Assembly (NCBI GenBank): GCA_000403215.2
Contig: KE159564.1
Coordinates: forward strand, 37,105-101,104
Length of the DNA: 64,000 bases
Direction of reading: 5' to 3'
Source of the DNA: Lachnospiraceae bacterium A4
GTDB taxonomy: Bacteria > Bacillota > Clostridia > Lachnospirales > Lachnospiraceae
Shown: piece after piece, positions 8,165-15,230 of the stretch
How the letters are laid out: every line of letters starts with the position of its first letter
Numbering within the stretch: the stretch's first letter is position 1
Position numbers and translations under genes: made by a program
The notes under the pieces: generated by a model
The model's database searches: none
The model's input: the letters and a program-made list of their open reading frames with translations, nothing else
What the model was told of the DNA's origin: nothing

Positions 8165-8269
8165 ATACCGCCCTCCTCTTTTAAATATTTAATTACACCG
8201 TTAATATGCATTCTTTCAGAAAATGAAATTTCTTCATTTCCGACATAACATTTCCGGCCAGACCCATGC

Positions 8270-8275
8270 TATAAT
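8270..8275 (+). promoter_or_regulatory. Candidate -10 box for the resolvase transcript
   Basis: A perfect TATAAT on the plus strand; the -35 region 17 nt upstream is poor (AACATT). It would give a leader of about 135 nt containing the folded element at 8311-8374. Confidence 0.4.
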
Positions 8276-8310
8276 ATCCGTAAAGATGCCAATATTTTAC
8301 GAACATTCAG

Positions 8311-8374
8311 AAACCCGGGAATAAACCTTTACGAAAGGAAATTCCAGCCCTGAGGGGGGCAGTCCCGGGTTTTT
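8311..8374 (+). promoter_or_regulatory. Three-way-junction leader / attenuator-like structure
   Basis: A closing stem AAACCCGGGA (8311-8320) with TCCCGGGTTT (8363-8372) encloses two hairpins: CCTTTACGAAAGG (8326-8338) and a GCCC/GGGC hairpin (8347-8360). Five T follow at once, as in an intrinsic terminator. The motif TTTACGAA or a close form recurs (about 8296, 8327, 8387). It lies in the leader of the serine recombinase and could stop transcription unless refolded, or the repeats could bind the recombinase. Identity unknown. Confidence 0.5.
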
Positions 8375-8415
8375 GTAAAGGTATACCTTAACGAAGGGAA
8401 GGAGCGTGTCTGTTT

Positions 8416-9090
8416 ATGGGAGATATCTACGGATATATCAGGGTCTCGGAAAAAAGCCAGAACCCGCAGAGACAGTGGGACATCATGACGGAGCAGGAGG
8501 GAATCCCCCCGAAATACATTTTTGAGGACAGGGCAAGCGGCAGGGATTTTAACCGGAAGGCATACAACGCCCTCGTGGGGACGGAAAACACGGTGCCGCT
8601 CCTCCATGCGGGCGACCTGCTGGTGATATACTCGATCGACCGTCTGGGGAGAAATTACACGGAGATTAAGGAGCAGTGGAAACATATTACCCGGACACTC
8701 GGGGCGGATATCAAGGTCATCGACATGCCGCTCCTGGATACACGCTCCACAAACGGAAACGACCTCGAGCGGACCTTCATCGCCGACCTCGTCCTGCAGA
8801 TATTGTCCTACTGTGCACAGAAAGAAAGGGAAAATATCCTGGCCCGGCAGAAGCAGGGAATTGCCTCCATGAAAACCGTCGGCGGAAAAAAAGTCTCCCT
8901 TAAAACAGGAAAACCTACCGGCCGCCCTGCCATAGGTTACCCGCAGGACTGGCCGGATGTCTATGCCCGATGGAAAAATAAGGAGATTACTGCCGTGGAG
9001 GCAAGGCAGCTTCTGGGGCTTAAAACAACCACCTTCTATAAACTGGCCCGTCAGTACGAAACGGACCACCAGCCTGCCGACTCCATGTAA
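8416..9090 (+). CDS. Small serine recombinase (resolvase/invertase family)
   Basis: 224 aa. The N-terminal catalytic domain shows GYIRVS (nucleophile Ser11), FEDRASGRDFNRKAYN and the YSIDRLGRN active-site arginine motif. A long E-helix follows (CAQKERENILARQKQG), then a C-terminal helix-turn-helix (ITAVEARQLLGLKTTTFYKLARQ). This is the size and order of Tn3-resolvase/DNA-invertase enzymes, so it should invert or resolve DNA rather than integrate large elements. The start is the ATG at 8416 with GGAAGGAG about 12 nt upstream. It may resolve multimers of the element or flip a segment; no crossover site is certain, although TTTACGAA-type repeats lie just upstream. Confidence 0.85.
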   Translation: MGDIYGYIRVSEKSQNPQRQWDIMTEQEGIPPKYIFEDRASGRDFNRKAYNALVGTENTVPLLHAGDLLVIYSIDRLGRNYTEIKEQWKHITRTLGADIKVIDMPLLDTRSTNGNDLERTFIADLVLQILSYCAQKERENILARQKQGIASMKTVGGKKVSLKTGKPTGRPAIGYPQDWPDVYARWKNKEITAVEARQLLGLKTTTFYKLARQYETDHQPADSM

Positions 9091-9150
9091 AATATCATAT
9101 TTAACACTGCAGGGGAGATTCCTGATAATTCCCCGCTTCCCCTGTGGCAG

Positions 9151-9200
9151 AAAATGCCTGTTCCCCGGAATCATGTCACTGGGGAACAGGCATTTTTCTT
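9151..9200 (+). terminator. Intrinsic terminator after the resolvase gene
   Basis: A 16-bp perfect stem, AAAATGCCTGTTCCCC with its complement at 9181-9196, a 14-nt loop and a T-rich tail. Confidence 0.85.
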
Positions 9201-9208
9201 TAAATACC

Positions 9209-9463
9209 CCCCCACACACCACTGTACGTACCGTTCGGTATACAGCGGTTCAATAGTTTTCACGATACTTTCAGATAATAGTCGGTCATGGAGATATATC
9301 CCGGGTTGGCTATTATTTCATTCGTGAAGGCTACGCTTAACATCTGCTCAATTCATGTGAGCATCTTTTCCCCCTGTGTTCCAATCTTTTTCCCTATCTC
9401 TTCTTTATCCATTTCCTCTGTCCTCCACGGCGGCTTTCTTTTTTGTTTTGTTACGTCTGACAT
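9209..9463 (-). mobile_element. Group II intron remnant with deleted maturase gene
   Basis: On the minus strand an ATG at 9463 opens a frame starting MSDVTKQKRKPPWRTEE and reaching GEKMLT, typical of the start of group II intron maturases. After one in-frame TGA come IEQMLS and then directly a maturase-like C-terminus (TNEIIANPGYISMTDYYLKVS, stop at 9260). About 350-400 codons between are missing. Downstream, the bases at 9210-9251 (containing CGAACGGTACGTAC) resemble the conserved segment following maturase genes before domain V, which is cut off at about 9209. I infer an internally deleted, inactive intron. The match is from memory of such introns, not from a search. Confidence 0.55.
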
Positions 9464-9490
9464 GGCAGCAGGAATTCCGCGTCCACATTT
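9462..9490 (+). repeat. 29-nt direct repeat, copy 1
   Basis: Matches 11210-11238 at 27 of 29 positions in the same orientation. The two copies flank the DUF6088/nucleotidyltransferase pair. This copy overlaps the start of the group II intron maturase remnant. It contains GGCAGCAGGAATTCCGC. Confidence 0.7.
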
Positions 9491-9545
9491 GTTAGAAACA
9501 ATCGGGAGATGCAGTATATACTGTGTCTCACCTCTTTCATCTGTA

Positions 9546-10460
9546 TCATTTTGCAAACAGGTTACTGGCCACAAGAGTCCGCATCTGCCCTATCACATCA
9601 TCATAAGATACCGCATCTTTCGCAAAATAATCTGTAATAGCCTGATAATCCTCCCTGTAAAAAGAATTATCGCAAAATTCAGAAATAACTGCCGGTACAT
9701 CAACTGTCTCATCCGCTGACGGACATATCCGCATCCTTGAACGATGTTCCCGCACTTCCCGTACCAGCACAGCAAATCCATCATTAAATTCTATCCGGGG
9801 AGTCAGCTTATAAATATCATACAAATGGCGGGAATAGCGTTTTGACTTTCCCTGAAGATAATAGTCGCACAGGGCAAAAACTTTATCTATATAGGTCCGT
9901 TCCAAAGACTGAAGGTTCATGGAAAACCTGCCCAGAGAAAACTGTCCCGCCAAATCTGCCCTACCCCTGCCTTCCAGGTAATCTCCAATATAATTGCGGA
10001 TTTCAACAGTCTGTGTAGGAAAAGAATAAGAGCCAAGGGCAGTCTCCAGCTTTACATACTGTGGCAGCCTGTCATCCTGAAAGCCAGACACGGATTCATA
10101 AGAAAACAGATAGGCATTATAATCCCTGTCACTCTGGGTTTCTTCCCAGTTAGCTATCGGCATACCCAGTTCCTCACTAATCCCCCTCAAAACAACATTT
10201 TTCAATTTCTTTCTCCTGCTCTCCCCGATATGTTCCTTAAATGTAATATCTATATCCTCAGAAAAACGGTCTATCACATGGAAACCTTTTGACAGGGACG
10301 TCCCTCCCTTGAACACACACCTAGGCAACTGTTCTGAAAACAGTTTCAGGATCAGTGTCACATAGTAATCTTTTTCCACTACGATCGGTGTCCTCCCGCT
10401 GCTGTCAGCAGCCTGCCCAACCATATCCTTAAATGTTTCCCTGTCCCTGTGCAGATACAT
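9546..10460 (-). CDS. AbiEii/AbiGii-like nucleotidyltransferase toxin (second system)
   Basis: 304 aa. The nucleotidyltransferase core is near residue 45-75: VFKGGTSLSKGFHVIDRFSEDIDITF, with the GG(T/S) loop and the two aspartates of the catalytic DxD. The C-terminal half is helical with a conserved HLYDIYKLT motif, as in AbiEii proteins. Its start overlaps the end of the DUF6088 gene by 32 bp, so the two are translated together. Type IV systems pair such a toxin with a regulator. Sequence and partner differ from the pair at 1089-2793, so this is an independent system, not a copy. The frame is intact and it is likely active. Confidence 0.8.
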   Translation of the reverse strand: MYLHRDRETFKDMVGQAADSSGRTPIVVEKDYYVTLILKLFSEQLPRCVFKGGTSLSKGFHVIDRFSEDIDITFKEHIGESRRKKLKNVVLRGISEELGMPIANWEETQSDRDYNAYLFSYESVSGFQDDRLPQYVKLETALGSYSFPTQTVEIRNYIGDYLEGRGRADLAGQFSLGRFSMNLQSLERTYIDKVFALCDYYLQGKSKRYSRHLYDIYKLTPRIEFNDGFAVLVREVREHRSRMRICPSADETVDVPAVISEFCDNSFYREDYQAITDYFAKDAVSYDDVIGQMRTLVASNLFAK

Positions 10461-11070
10461 ACCCTACCCCCGTCTCATAAATCGCCTTGTATATTTTCAG
10501 CGGATACATTGCAAGAAACCTGTCTACTGCTGATTTTGTAAGGGCGTGCTCCCTGGCATAACCGCTAAGAATCCGTCCGCAGACCTTCGGTTCCTCTTCT
10601 GCACACTTCTCCAAATCCTTCAGGCAGTCCAGAAACTGCAGGACAGCCACATTTTCATCCGTAACCTCAACAACAGGGCGTCTCAGAATGTACTTCCGGT
10701 TTTTTATGGTTAATTCCCGAACCTGCGCCGGTGCATAATTACTGGTGATTTCTTCCGTAAGCGGCACCTGGGCAGACAGCCCCATACGGTTTGCCAGGGT
10801 ATATCCCGAATAGTACCCTACCCTTTTCCCCCGGCGCCTCACATATTTATGGAGCACCACCGTATCTGCCGTCAAAGCCATCTTTTCCCCAAAAATATCT
10901 GTTCTGGGAAAATAGTAGATTCCTGCCTCAAACCTGCACAGGATACCGTCATCTGTAAGCCGCTTTAAGTGATACCGGAGATTTTCTTCCGATAGTCCGG
11001 AAATGGAAATATCCCCGGAAAAGATTGGTTCCCCGGGTTCGTAATTCCCTTTCAGATATTCATACAGCAT
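10429..11070 (-). CDS. DUF6088-type antitoxin / transcriptional regulator
   Basis: 213 aa from the ATG at 11070, which has AGGTG at good spacing; a GTG lies 9 bp upstream. The N-terminal part (about residues 20-60) is winged-helix-like: SGLSEENLRYHLKRLTDDGILCRFEAGIYYFP. The remainder, with YYSGYTLANRMGLSAQVP, matches DUF6088 proteins seen next to AbiEii-like toxins. It probably represses the promoter at 11118-11146 and neutralises the partner toxin; both roles are inferred from the family. First gene of a two-gene operon. Confidence 0.72.
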   Translation of the reverse strand: MLYEYLKGNYEPGEPIFSGDISISGLSEENLRYHLKRLTDDGILCRFEAGIYYFPRTDIFGEKMALTADTVVLHKYVRRRGKRVGYYSGYTLANRMGLSAQVPLTEEITSNYAPAQVRELTIKNRKYILRRPVVEVTDENVAVLQFLDCLKDLEKCAEEEPKVCGRILSGYAREHALTKSAVDRFLAMYPLKIYKAIYETGVGYVSAQGQGNI

Positions 11071-11117
11071 GACGTTCACCTACTTTCGATTTGTAAATTA
11101 TTTTTTTACTTATCGTT

Positions 11118-11146
11118 AGTATATCCAAAAATTGAAATTCAGTCAA
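11118..11146 (-). promoter_or_regulatory. Promoter of the DUF6088/AbiEii operon
   Basis: TTGACT (11146-11141), exactly 17 nt, TATACT (11123-11118) on the minus strand; leader about 40 nt. Near-consensus, as expected for a toxin-antitoxin operon under autorepression. Confidence 0.75.
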
Positions 11147-11209
11147 TAGAAATAAACGGGAAATTTTGTTCTTATCTTTTTCCTGTTACATATTCTGCAG
11201 GTGTTTAAT

Positions 11210-11238
11210 ATGGCAGCAGGAATTCCGCATCTACATTT
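11210..11238 (+). repeat. 29-nt direct repeat, copy 2
   Basis: Second copy of the repeat at 9462-9490 (two mismatches). It sits between the toxin-antitoxin operon and the end of the next minus-strand gene at 11254. Together the copies bracket about 1.7 kb. Confidence 0.7.
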
Positions 11239-11253
11239 CAGGCCTTCAGTCTC

Positions 11254-12138
11254 TCATGTATTGAGTCTTAACGCCTCATCCTCTTTAATTTTCTTATAGG
11301 AAATACCCACGGCCCGGCAGATGCACCCAAGCTTTTTCTGCAGTCCCATCCCGGTCAGTCTTTTCCAGCCGCTTCCGTCATCCCTCGGAATGGCAAAAAC
11401 ATACCTGACGTCTGCAGGATGCAGGTTCAGCGCGTTCCTGACAATCTCCGCCCTCCTTCTTACGCGGAACAGCCCCTCATCAAACTGCATGATACTGTCC
11501 GCAGTCCTTCTGCCCCAGCAGTCCTTTTTGGAGAGGTTCACAATCTCCATCAGCGAGATCCCTCCCGTAAACCACAGACCTACCGCCAGCCCCCTTGCGT
11601 CGGTGGGATGCAGTTCGGACCAGTTCATTATTTTTTCCGTCTCCCCGGAAGAATACGGGTTCCCTATGTATGAAATCCTGTGCCTTGAACTGATAAAATC
11701 ACGGAACCTCTGTCTGTCATGGACAAACTCCAGCAGCCCTTTCTCCGCCATTTTGTCAAGTCCCACCTGGAACATCCCCATAAAGAAAACCATTTCATTT
11801 TCATCCAGCCCGTACAGCTCCCTGACATCCTTTTCGAACTTATTTACTGTTTTTTCCGTAAGTTTGGAAGCATCCATCTTCCCGACCCTGCTGTCCTTAA
11901 AACATTTCTTATACACCGACCAGAACATATTTCTCATTGCCGTATCCTGTGAAGCCATTTTTGCTGCCATTTCGGAGTCGATAACCCCTGCAAGACACCG
12001 CCCCTTCTGCCCGTCCCCTGTGCCCTTCTGCCTGCCTTCGATCGTCTGCCTGATCCTGGCCTCGTCTTCAAAAGACAGCTGGCCGCTGCCAATCATCTGT
12101 ATTACCATATCCGCCATTGAAACCATGCCTTCTGCCAT
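11254..12138 (-). CDS. Tyrosine-recombinase-like protein lacking the catalytic arginine
   Basis: 294 aa from the ATG at 12138 (AAAGGGGGATT before it; the frame is open to 12183). The middle resembles the core-binding and catalytic parts of tyrosine recombinases: KIMNWSELHPTDARGLAVGL, then FTGGISLMEIVNLSKKDCWG, where integrases have TGLRxxEIxxL. The arginine is replaced (GGIS), and no HxxR or catalytic Tyr box follows, so strand cleavage is not expected. It could be a DNA-binding accessory or regulatory protein of the element; the resemblance is weak and the function unknown. N-terminal residues 1-40 (VSMADMVIQMIGSGQLSFED) form a separate helical segment. Confidence 0.45.
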   Translation of the reverse strand: MAEGMVSMADMVIQMIGSGQLSFEDEARIRQTIEGRQKGTGDGQKGRCLAGVIDSEMAAKMASQDTAMRNMFWSVYKKCFKDSRVGKMDASKLTEKTVNKFEKDVRELYGLDENEMVFFMGMFQVGLDKMAEKGLLEFVHDRQRFRDFISSRHRISYIGNPYSSGETEKIMNWSELHPTDARGLAVGLWFTGGISLMEIVNLSKKDCWGRRTADSIMQFDEGLFRVRRRAEIVRNALNLHPADVRYVFAIPRDDGSGWKRLTGMGLQKKLGCICRAVGISYKKIKEDEALRLNT

Positions 12139-12289
12139 AATAATCCCCCTTTTCCTTTGCAATATGATATTTTCCTGTTGCAACAGAAAAGAGCCGTCCC
12201 CCGTGGGACGACCCTCATAAACAACGGAAAGCTTTATGGCAGCAGATTTACCGGCTCCGGCTCAATATCTTCCTTCATGCCCCCCTTTC

Positions 12290-12418
12290 CTACAATCTCC
12301 GGGCTTCCTGCCAGCCCTGCAGCATGTCCGTAGCCTCTGCCCATGAAAAACCGGCAAAATCTGCCGCTTCGTCGAGTGTCAGTTTCCCCGCATCCACCAA
12401 TCCGAACAGCATTTCCAT
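12290..12418 (-). CDS. Small helical protein of unknown function
   Basis: About 42 aa from the ATG at 12418 (MEMLFGLVDAGKLTLDEAADFAG...). The sequence forms two or three amphipathic helices and resembles the short helical tail (LSxEExAxxxGLSxEE) seen at the C-terminus of Rpn-type proteins and in many small element proteins. AGGAGG lies 18 nt upstream, too far for a good site, and the frame stays open to 12565, so the true start is uncertain. It follows the 12480-12788 gene at close distance on the same strand and probably shares its transcript. Confidence 0.45.
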   Translation of the reverse strand: MEMLFGLVDAGKLTLDEAADFAGFSWAEATDMLQGWQEARRL

Positions 12419-12479
12419 CCTGCCGGCATGATAATGCCTCCTGTGTTCCTTTTTACCGTCATAAACCGCTACGGCACAG

Positions 12480-12788
12480 CTAATCAAACGGCAGCTCCTC
12501 ATCCATGGCTTCTTCCGCCTTTTTCCTGCACATATTGCAGCAGCCATGCCTCTGGAAAAATCCACAGACCTGGTCCACCAAGCACCTCAGATCCGTTTCA
12601 TAACATGTCCTCCTTCCGGCCGCTTCGTCGTCCACCCGCTTCCTATTGTCATACTGCAGGTGATAAAATGTGCACGATACCGTCTCATCTTCCATTCCGC
12701 TGTCTCGCCCCCTCCTTTCCACTGCCTTCTGCATCAGATCTTCCATCTGATGTTTCTCTTCCTCACTCAGATAATTAAACAATTCCAT
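12480..12788 (-). CDS. Small cysteine-rich element protein, unknown function
   Basis: 102 aa from the ATG at 12788, with AAGGAGGG 9 nt upstream; a GTG at 12794 is the alternative. Acidic N-terminal helix (LFNYLSEEEKHQMEDLMQKAVERRG), then a Cys/His-rich C-terminal half with CTFYHL, CYETDLRCLVDQVCGFFQRHGCCNMC, whose CxxC and nearby Cys residues could bind zinc. It is the first gene leftward from the 46-bp repeat array, so it may be controlled by, or act on, that region. No family recognised. Confidence 0.5.
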   Translation of the reverse strand: MELFNYLSEEEKHQMEDLMQKAVERRGRDSGMEDETVSCTFYHLQYDNRKRVDDEAAGRRTCYETDLRCLVDQVCGFFQRHGCCNMCRKKAEEAMDEELPFD

Positions 12789-12884
12789 ATTCACAATCCC
12801 TCCTTATCTTTTTTCCGAAAGGCTTATATACCGCTTTCCGACACACCTATGATATCACATCCGGAAGATCACCGGATCTGTCAG

Positions 12885-13225
12885 ACATCACCTATGGCAG
12901 GAACATTAACTGCGGGGACAGTCATTACAAACATCACCTATAGATACCGTTTCCTTTTACAGCTTCCGTAAAACAAACATCACCTATAGATTCAATTTTC
13001 CATATTACCATGAAAGAAGCATCACCTTACAGGTGCAATCTCTTTTTTACAGTCCCGAGAATAAAACATCACCTTATAGATGCAATTTCTCTTTACAGTC
13101 CCGAAAATAAAACATCACCTTACAGGTGCAATTTCTTTTTGCAGCCCCGAAAATAAAACATCACCTTACATATGCAATTTCTTTTTGCAGCCCCGAAAAT
13201 AAAACATCACCTTACATATGCCGTC
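12885..13225. repeat. Tandem array of eight 46-bp repeats
   Basis: The head motif ACATCACCT (GCATCACCT in one unit) recurs at 12885, 12931, 12977, 13019, 13066, 13112, 13158 and 13204, a period of 46 bp (42 and 47 once each). The right-hand units are nearly identical through CACCTTACAGGTGCAA, a T-rich run and CAGCCCCGAAAATAAA; the left units are more diverged and the last one is partial. Some units form the dyad CACCT-TAC-AGGTG. There are no unique spacers, so this is not CRISPR. The place upstream of a putative initiator gene suggests iterons or partition/operator sites. Confidence 0.85.
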
Positions 13226-13604
13226 TCCGCACTTTAAAATCAGGATACAGATTGTTTTTGTACCCGATATCACATCTGAAAAATGCTCCGGCATGTGATG
13301 TCTCTTTATATATACAGAAAAATGTTTGATATCTTCCCCTTCTCCATGTACACAAAAACAACCCGATGCTATAAACATCAAAAATATATCACAATCTCCA
13401 TAATTTCCTGACAAAATGTACCTTAAAACAGCCCATTTCCTGACACATGCAGTCTTTTGGCATACAAAATCCTTTCCCCATTCTTACACGGACAGGCCGA
13501 TGCCCGTTTAGCAGCCCTCCATTCCTGCCCTGCCACGGCAAAATAACCGATTCCTGCGGATGCATGCATACAGGTGTCTTTTTTATACGCAGGACAGCTT
13601 TATA

Positions 13605-13632
13605 AAATTGTGTATAACTTATTACACAATTT
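13605..13632. promoter_or_regulatory. 10-bp perfect palindrome upstream of the initiator gene
   Basis: AAATTGTGTA, 8 nt, TACACAATTT, about 170 bp before the ATG at 13802. Perfect arms of this length look like an operator for a dimeric repressor or an origin hairpin. No promoter with good -35 and -10 boxes could be fixed around it. Confidence 0.5.
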
Positions 13633-13801
13633 GTTATGCTACTGCCCCCGGCCGCCTGTTTTTCCATCCGGATCGTTCTCTTTTAGATTTATTTTATAAA
13701 TTCTTTATACTTTTCACCCTTCCCCGCAGTAAAAATCTTCCATTTTATTTGCAAAAAATTATACCGTCTGTATTTGAGCGGCATTCCCGGAGGGCAATAA
13801 A

Positions 13802-14956
13802 ATGGTATCTAACAATCAATCATCAGCTTCTATCATCAACTCTGCGCAATCACTACTGCCTGCTGCGGTTTCTTCATCCGCTACAATAAATACAGCAGTC
13901 CCTATCGCTTCAACAGACAAAACGGATAAAGAAAAAATCCCCCGCCGTACCAAAAGCAAAGCTGGGGATACTGCTGAAATACCAGATAAACTTCCCGTAA
14001 TCACAATCCCCAAATACCGAGACGCCCTCACACTGATCAAAAACGGCACTGCCTATCTCCAGCCCGTTTCTGATATCCAAAACATAAAATACAGTGACGG
14101 CATATTACTGTTTAACGGGCTGCCTGCCACATCAGCGGAATTATCCGGACTGTATACGTCCCGGAACATTAAGGAGTTTAATCTCCCGCTGTTACGGGCA
14201 CTATACGGGGTCATCCACCACAAGATTTATGACACTCCTGCTAAACTCCTGAACCCCGATGAAACGATAACGGTCTATTACCCTGATTTTGCAAAGGGGA
14301 TTGGAAAAACTACAGGCATCGGCAAAACCGATGCACAGGAATGTCTCAGCGATATCAGACATTTTCAGACGGTTTTCGGAATCATTAATAATGGGGCAGA
14401 CAGCCATGATATCCTCCCAGTATTACATTCACTGGAATATGACGGGGTAAAAAATACGGTCTGCTTCACGAGTCCCTATATGACCAGGATCATCCATGAA
14501 ATATATAAAGAAAGTCTGCGCACGGACAGGCAGGGAAATATATGTATAAAGAAAAACGGCACACCGCAGATGTACCCGTCACACTCCTATCTGGTTGATA
14601 TGGATATCGTAAAGGAGCGGAACAAAAAGGCCGTTGACATTGTATTATCCATCGTTGCCCTGATCGAGCAGTCTGGAAAATTTACGCCTCATATCAGTGC
14701 CAGGACAATCGTGGAACGGAATCCGCTGCTACATAGCAGTCTTAATACAGGAACCCTCAGAACCGGCAATAAGAACATACTGCTGGAACGGGCATTCAGC
14801 AAGGCATGGGAACTGCTGCGGGAAAAAACATCACTTTCTACAGTATATAACGGCATCCAGCTTCCCGATCCCCAAAATCCCGAGACTATCCCGACATGCG
14901 CAACGCTTGACATGGTTTTCACTTTCCCACACCATGGAAAAAACGCAAATCCCTAG
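13802..14956 (+). CDS. Putative replication initiator of the mobile element
   Basis: 384 aa; GGAGGG lies 7 nt before the ATG. The first 60 residues are Ser/Thr/Lys-rich and probably disordered. The rest reads as a conserved protein of Firmicutes integrative elements (LPLLRALYGVIHHKI, VYYPDFAKGIGK, FASPYM-like FTSPYMTRIIHEIYK, VDMDIVKERNKKAVDIVLSIV, RAFSKAWELLREKT), likely winged-helix. I call it an initiator from context: it is flanked by a 46-bp array upstream and four 21-bp iterons 8 bp downstream, and is followed by helicase and primase-like genes. No rolling-circle or relaxase motif (HUH) is seen. The specific family name is not certain. Confidence 0.55.
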   Translation: MVSNNQSSASIINSAQSLLPAAVSSSATINTAVPIASTDKTDKEKIPRRTKSKAGDTAEIPDKLPVITIPKYRDALTLIKNGTAYLQPVSDIQNIKYSDGILLFNGLPATSAELSGLYTSRNIKEFNLPLLRALYGVIHHKIYDTPAKLLNPDETITVYYPDFAKGIGKTTGIGKTDAQECLSDIRHFQTVFGIINNGADSHDILPVLHSLEYDGVKNTVCFTSPYMTRIIHEIYKESLRTDRQGNICIKKNGTPQMYPSHSYLVDMDIVKERNKKAVDIVLSIVALIEQSGKFTPHISARTIVERNPLLHSSLNTGTLRTGNKNILLERAFSKAWELLREKTSLSTVYNGIQLPDPQNPETIPTCATLDMVFTFPHHGKNANP

Positions 14957-14963
14957 GCATGGC

Positions 14964-15047
14964 ATTATGTTGGGAAGCGTAACCGTTATGTCGAGAAGTG
15001 TAACCATTATGTTGGAAAGTGTAACCATTATGTTGGGAAGTGTAACC
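14964..15047. repeat. Four contiguous 21-bp iterons
   Basis: Units 14964-14984, 14985-15005, 15006-15026 and 15027-15047 follow without gaps. Each is a variant of ATTATGTTGGGAAGTGTAAC plus C, differing at one to three positions. A 21-bp period (two helix turns) and contiguous direct repeats next to a replication gene are the hallmark of Rep-binding iterons in theta-replicating plasmids. Confidence 0.9.
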
Positions 15048-15104
15048 GGGCAGATATACATCCCCGCATTCTACAAGGGGTTCAGAGCATTCCGTAACCC
15101 ACTA

Positions 15105-15167
15105 ATACTATATTATCTAAATAATATAGTATCGGCGGGAGTGGCTGCTTGACCCGCAGCCATTCCC
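15105..15167. other. AT-rich palindrome and adjoining GC-rich hairpin (origin-like)
   Basis: ATACTATATTAT-CTAA-ATAATATAGTAT (15105-15132) is a 12-bp perfect hairpin. Four bases on, GGGAGTGGCTGC-7 nt-GCAGCCATTCCC (15137-15167) is a 12-bp stem with one G-T pair. Lying 57 bp from the iterons and before the helicase gene, they look like parts of a replication origin; the second could also terminate the initiator transcript, although no T-run follows. Confidence 0.7.
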
Positions 15168-15230
15168 ATACTATACTTGAGTAAATTACGGAGATGAAAG
15201 AAAAAATGAATTCTTTTGGAGGTAAAACAT

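Larger units (their letters stand above)
12795..13801. other. 1-kb divergent non-coding region holding the repeat array
   Basis: Lies between leftward small genes and the rightward initiator gene. It contains the 46-bp tandem array (12885-13225), bracketed by GATATCACAT at 12851 and 13266; TTTCCTGACA twice near 13403 and 13435; and a long palindrome at 13605-13632. Open frames here are low-quality and partly consist of translated repeats. It reads as an origin or control region. Confidence 0.6.

Noticed and set aside
8329-9222. 297-aa minus-strand frame
   Set aside because: Exactly antisense to the serine recombinase, whose motifs are clear; the antisense product has no protein-like features.
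12885-13225. CRISPR array
   Set aside because: The whole 46-bp unit repeats, with no unique spacers, and no cas genes are present; it is a tandem repeat.
13126-13414. Open frames across the 46-bp array
   Set aside because: They are translations of the repeat units and arise from its period, not from coding selection.
13389-13667. 92-aa minus-strand frame upstream of the initiator gene
   Set aside because: No ribosome site at its start, odd composition, and it crosses the palindrome at 13605; an internal 24-codon peptide (MPKDCMCQEMGCF...) has a fair site but no other support.
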